From Mactromeris polynyma (taxonomy: Eukaryota > Mollusca > Bivalvia > Venerida > Mactridae): a stretch of 64,000 bases of DNA. The position numbers and the translations under genes were made by a program. Where the stretch lies: assembly GCA_032209605.1 (NCBI GenBank), contig JASFXZ010000002.1, positions 58,096,431 through 58,160,430 of the forward strand, read 5' to 3'. Below the pieces are notes generated by a model, which saw only the letters and a program-made list of their open reading frames with translations, did not search any database and was not told the DNA's origin. Of this stretch, positions 59,340 to 64,000 are shown one piece after another; the first letter of the stretch is position 1; the number at the start of each line of letters is the position of its first letter.

Positions 59340-59719
59340 TACCAATTATATGTGATCTGGTAACCGCTTATCGTTATTTTCAACTCCGGCAAACATTTAT
59401 ATTTTTCAGTGTCAAACGTGCTCTGCCCTGGTACAACACGATCATGATGATGACGTCACGTGACTGATCTCCATGGAGACTTCCAATCTAGACATGTACA
59501 ATTATAAATCTACAATGTGCTACTTTGATCAAAATATCATCAAACTATTATGTTGTCTGCAACAAAATGGAACGTGCATATGACCCTGGAGGTTTGGACA
59601 GTACTCGGTCACTTACTGTAACATTGCCATCACACGATGTTAGTGTATATAGATGTATAATGATGGTGAATTGTTCATATACATACTGTGTCCGTGGATT
59701 GAATTTGAGGTAATCCTCG

Positions 59720-60150
59720 AGGTCCGAGCCCGGGATTATAACGGATAGTTTCACTCTGCACTCAAATCTTAAATCACCAAGGTTACGCTTCACGGGTAGT
59801 CTGACAGTGAAAGTTTGAGTGTGAAGAACATAAAAATGTCGAATGAGAACAGAACATTACTTTTGGTCGATTTTCATTGAGATTTTAGTTTGATTATGAG
59901 ATATAGGAGTAATTCTAGAGTTTAAGTGCCACACTCCACACTCACACTTAGTAATTACTCTCACAGCTCATTGTATACTTAAATATCTAAGACAATCGGC
60001 CACAATGAATATTCAGTACGAAATTAAAATTATAACACATTTTTCACGCTCATTATGAGTCGCAATCAAACGCATACGAGTAAATTTTGTGATTTGAGAT
60101 TTGAGTGCTGAGTGTAAGTATCCGTTGTAACCCGGTCTGGCCCATCTCAC
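59720..60150. repeat. inverted-repeat element, copy 2 block (fuller)
   Basis: Left arm GGGATTATAACGGATAGTTT, GCACTCAAATCTTAAATCAC; right arm GTGATTTGAGATTTGAGTGC and ATCCGTTGTAACCCGG are its inverse. About 430 bases, noncoding, a MITE candidate. Confidence 0.6.
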
Positions 60151-60596
60151 AGTTTGTTCTTCATTAGTGAAAATACTGTTTATGTGTTCATTTACTGACC
60201 TGAAATATATATTCGAATCCAGCTAGATGTATATATTTATTACTTGACTGTTACATTTCCTTCTACTTTCCAATAAAAGTGGAGACGCAGTGACAAAATG
60301 TTTCACACTTTTCCGATATATTTTATGTTTGTATTGTTGTTCTCAATATCATATTATCTTTTTTTTCTTTTCCGTTTGTGTATATTTTTGTGCATTGCTT
60401 TTGTTATTAAGTTACTACTTATTTAACCTCAGTATTAAATTATGAACTATGTTTTTCTGCTTTGTATTTATTGACTTTCACAGTATGGCATAATATAACT
60501 GCCTACGGGACAACTGTGGACGTTAATGAGATGTTCGGTACTAATTATTTACAAACATAGCGAAAGAAAATATCTTACTATCGTGCATTCTTTCAG

Positions 60597-61176
60597 TATT
60601 CCGACGTAAGCTTACTGGCGTGCACACCGGCGATATTCCGACGTAAGCTTACTGGCGTGCACACCGGCGATATTCCGACGTAAGCTTACTGGCGTGCACA
60701 CCGGCGATATTCCGACGTAAGCTTACTGGCGTGCACACCGGCGATATTCCGACGTAAGCTTATTGGCGTGCACACCGGCGATATTCCGACGTAAGCTTAT
60801 TGGCGTGCACACCGGCGATATTCCGACGTAAGCTTACTGGCGTGCACACCGGCGATATTCCGACGTAAGCTTACTGGCGTGCACACCGGCGATATTCCGA
60901 CGTAAGCTTACTGGCGTGCACACCGGCGATATTCCGACGTAAGCTTATTGGCGTGCACACCGGCGATATTCCGACGTAAGCTTACTGGCGTGCACACCGG
61001 CGATATTCCGACGTAACTTACTGCCGTGCACACCGGGGATATCCCAACGTAAGCTTACTGGCGTGCACAAAGGCGATATTCCGACGTAAGCTTACTGGCG
61101 TGCACACCGGGGATATTCCATAGTATGCTTACTGGCGTACACATCTGGGTTATCCCAACGTAAGCTTTTTGGCGTG
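60597..61176 (+). repeat. 37-bp satellite, array 3, about 16 units
   Basis: Same unit as arrays 1 and 2. The first eleven units are almost identical (CGACGTAAGCTTACTGGCGT), with a few CTTATT variants, so this array was homogenised recently; the last four units are diverged. Confidence 0.95.
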
Positions 61177-61229
61177 CGCGTCTGCGGTACTCCAAAGGAG
61201 TGTCTTTTGCACGGACTTTAAATATAATG

Positions 61230-61500
61230 TATATCTTTGTTGTATGTTTGTAAAGAAGCAGCGCTGTTTGATAGGATAGGACGTATGTTACAAACTAATT
61301 ACAACATATCATGCTATCAACTTGACACTGTAAACTGGCAGACTGCGGGATTGTTTACGGCCACTTTGAACTTGTGTCTCTCACTATTGTACCAATGTGA
61401 AGTATAAATATTACTTTGATCTTTTTTATTTCCATTCATCTCCTATCTCCCTTCAAGTTTGTTTTTATTCCGTAATTATACAGTCGTCACGTGATTCGTC
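61230..61500 (+). repeat. segmental duplication, post-satellite segment copy 2
   Basis: Counterpart of 54870-55170, ending at the shared TCACGTGATTC. Beyond it the two copies diverge, which places the right boundary of the duplication near 61500. Confidence 0.8.
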
Positions 61501-63930
61501 ACATCAATAAGCGCTGGTGGTTAAGCCATGATAAGCCCATCTATTGATTTATAATAAATCATAAATCTGTGAGATAATTATGATGATATGATGCATTGAG
61601 GATTATCGATAAATCCACAACACCTATCTAAGTTCATTCTCGGACCAACATCACACTAGATCGTTACCAGCACTCAAAGTGAACGATTAAAAGCTTGAGT
61701 TATCTTCTTACACACCTTTTGTTTTATTTCTCGACTAAATAACATCAAAGAAATCAAATTCTCATCTAAATACGATCACCTGTTACACAATGTGTCAGAT
61801 CATATCGCTTCATTTTGTATTTCTACAAGTAAATATTCTTGTTTACAACGAAGAGGTCAACAAGTGCAGTTTGTGTGCATGAATTCATGATTAATTCATC
61901 ACCACATACATTTAAACAAGGGCAGATCTGGGTGGAGCTATAGTCACATCACCCCCCCCCCCCCCAGAGGCTAGAAAATGTTAGAGGAATTATTTTGATG
62001 GTTTCCAATGCATTTGGGTTTTTCTTTTTCAAATATTAAAAATCGCGTAACAATATAACTGTCTTGTTGTGAAAGACAAAGGTGTGGTATTCACAAACAT
62101 GTCTTTCATTCCCAAAGCCTCGTATTGGACAGCACAATGACAGATGACCGCCAGGGTTATATTGACACTGAGCAACTCAAGATGTTACAACAGAGCTGCT
62201 GGATGATGTAATATTAAACATGACTTTCTCACCGGAAATTGAAGAGTACTGTCATAACTGTTAAACTATTCTAGTAGTAAGATAAAGTGTTTAAATTTAC
62301 GTTTGAAAATAATTTCGCTATATAATCTATTGATCAAAACTGGTAGAGCTGGAAACTCGATATAGAAGTGCGATAAGCTAGCTAAAAGGCACGGAAAGCT
62401 GCGTATGAAAGCAATATTATCCGATAAAGGCCTACGGTTCTTAGATACATTAAATTTTATTGTTACTCACAAATTTGTTGATTATCTAAGTCTTTTAAAA
62501 ATGAGATGACGGCTTCTGATACCGTTCACGTTTAAAGGAAATAAAACATATTAAGATGTTACAATGTTTTAAAACATATCGTGCGTGTTATGGAGCATTA
62601 CAGACCCACTCTAAAACACTCGGTGATACTTTTTTTCTTATTCCTCAATATTTGAACTCATAGCTTCAATATAAACTGAGAAACCAGTTTTCAATACAAT
62701 GTTGTATGTAGGCTAAATGAATGTACAAATAAACAATACGAAATCGTTTAGTGTTTGACATAATTGTCATTGAATTCGAAATTTGATTCGTCGAGACTGA
62801 AATAGAGTCGAACTTAGTTTATTCGACAACCTTCTATCCGAATACTTGATATCATCCGAAATAAATATCAGTTCCCTATGTATCTTCTTATGCTCGTCGA
62901 ATTGAAATGGGCTTTCGAAACCATGTATTATTCGAAATAAAATTTCGAACCGATGAATTCGAATGAACGAGGTCTGACTGTACTTACTTATTCATAGAGT
63001 GTATTAATATTATCATTTTCATCTGTCCGTGCTACGTGATAAGTGTTAAACTTAAATCCGAATATTATTAAACTATTCTGTTCTGTTCTGTTGTTTATTT
63101 CTAAACAATTCTATTACTGGACTCACGGTTGCAAATTACGCTTCAAATAAATTAGTTTATTCTTAGAAATGTAAGTAAACAAATATTGCACGAATATTAA
63201 TTTGTCAGTAATAAGACACAGTTATTTTCTTTTACGATAAGACATTTCGCGAGATAAAAATAATTACACAATGAAATACAATACTTCTATACGATCTTAG
63301 TTGCCGTTTTGTAGCAGAAGATAAATCACTTGAAAAATAAACATTTTACGACAGACAAGTGAAACTGAGAAGATTACCCAGCATTTGGTTGATAGATGAA
63401 TAAATGATAATGTTTGGTCTGTGAAAAACTCGGGTCTGGCATCTTTCAGATAGTTCAGCGTATATCTAAATCTTCATCTATCTTCATTAGTGTTGACACA
63501 TGTTATTTTGTAATGTACAAGGTAAAAATTACTAAGAAACAAACGGTGGAGATTAGGATCTGAATGATGGACGACAGGTGTAGAGATCCACACATCAGTA
63601 AAGTATATATTTATATAAATTATATTTCTCTTTGTTATGATAGACTATTAATACTAAATAAATAAATGTCACAGAAAATAAACCTATATAGTTCACAAGG
63701 TTCTTAAGATGTTAATGGATACAAACGCACTATAAATAAACACGAGGTATATTCGTTTATTTTATACAATATGATTTTAATTACATTTTATTACATATTT
63801 AGTTACATTCGCTTCTGTTGACTTGAAAGATTCACTCAAGCGGAAGACGTTATTTTTTGTTTAAATATTCAATTTGTATATTTGATGTGATATCTTATGT
63901 GCATAGTCACACAGATTTAGTCACTATCTT
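61501..63930. other. intergenic right flank
   Basis: Contains a run of 13 C near 61951-61965 and the dispersed repeat at 62811-62982. Otherwise AT-rich with no frame, exon pair or tandem structure I can support. Confidence 0.5.
62811..62982. repeat. dispersed pogo-like end repeat, copy 3
   Basis: Best-preserved copy of the family at 28447 and 29883 (TTATTCGACAACCTTC, GAATTCGAATGAACGAGG, TCTGACTGTA). Confidence 0.6.
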
Positions 63931-64000
63931 AAAGATGTATCTGGCTCATCTTAACATAAAATGTTTGAATTATAGCTTCATTCAGTATTGTTGTTACATT
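63931..64000 (+). mobile_element. start of a second pearl-like element at the window edge
   Basis: AAAGATGTATCTGGCTCATC and the following bases match the left end of the copy 1 insertion (43595 onward) with about 80 percent identity by eye. The match starts at the same base, which defines the element's left end. Confidence 0.6.

Larger units (their letters stand above)
55978..60450 (+). repeat. segmental duplication, copy 2 gene block
   Basis: Second copy of the block at 40620-47990 in direct orientation. It lacks the pearl-like intron insertion and the 4-kb tail of transposon debris. It has its own extra material around 58713-58997 and a fuller inverted-repeat element at 59720-60150. Confidence 0.8.

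Overview
The window looks like nuclear DNA from a bivalve mollusc. It is AT-rich, has spliced genes with GT..AG introns, and carries tRNA-derived SINEs, foldback elements, tandem arrays inside introns, and a 145-bp-unit element resembling the bivalve 'pearl' class. The bivalve assignment is an inference from this repertoire; the species cannot be named.

Left third (1-20.6 kb): the minus strand carries the 5' half of a WDPCP (fritz) planar-polarity/ciliogenesis effector gene. I reconstructed fourteen coding exons from 19434 down to 1392, all with consistent splice phases (366 codons). The gene runs off the left edge. Its introns hold a 20-bp array, a 32-bp array, a 71-bp and a 106-bp array that each copy an exon acceptor, several SINEs, a three-layer nest of terminal-inverted-repeat elements (16401-18962), and an intronless plus-strand gene for an unrecognised 452-aa protein (8655-10013).

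Middle (20.6-34.7 kb): head to head with WDPCP, COQ8A (ADCK3), an atypical kinase-like protein of mitochondrial coenzyme Q biosynthesis, runs on the plus strand in 13 coding exons (697 codons). All family motifs are present. Its introns contain several foldback elements and a 39-bp array of about 26 units just before the last exon, each unit with a 5'-splice-site-like sequence.

34.7-40.6 kb is gene-poor: a 64-bp tandem repeat, a decayed Penelope-like retroelement end with a GIY-YIG remnant, and a 22-bp array.

40.6-61.5 kb is a tandem segmental duplication carrying two copies of a small gene. Its exon 2 encodes a BH3 motif (LRRLSDEF / LRQLSDEF), so the pair are probably BIM/BMF-like BH3-only apoptosis regulators. 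Copy 1 is expanded by a 2.6-kb pearl-like insertion in its intron and, downstream, by a 71-bp satellite, a decayed tyrosine-recombinase/SGNH-hydrolase element and a LINE tail. Each copy is followed by arrays of one 37-bp satellite and then a conserved unique segment, so gene and satellite were duplicated together.

61.5-64 kb holds one dispersed repeat and, at the right edge, the start of another copy of the pearl-like insertion; otherwise nothing is recognisable.
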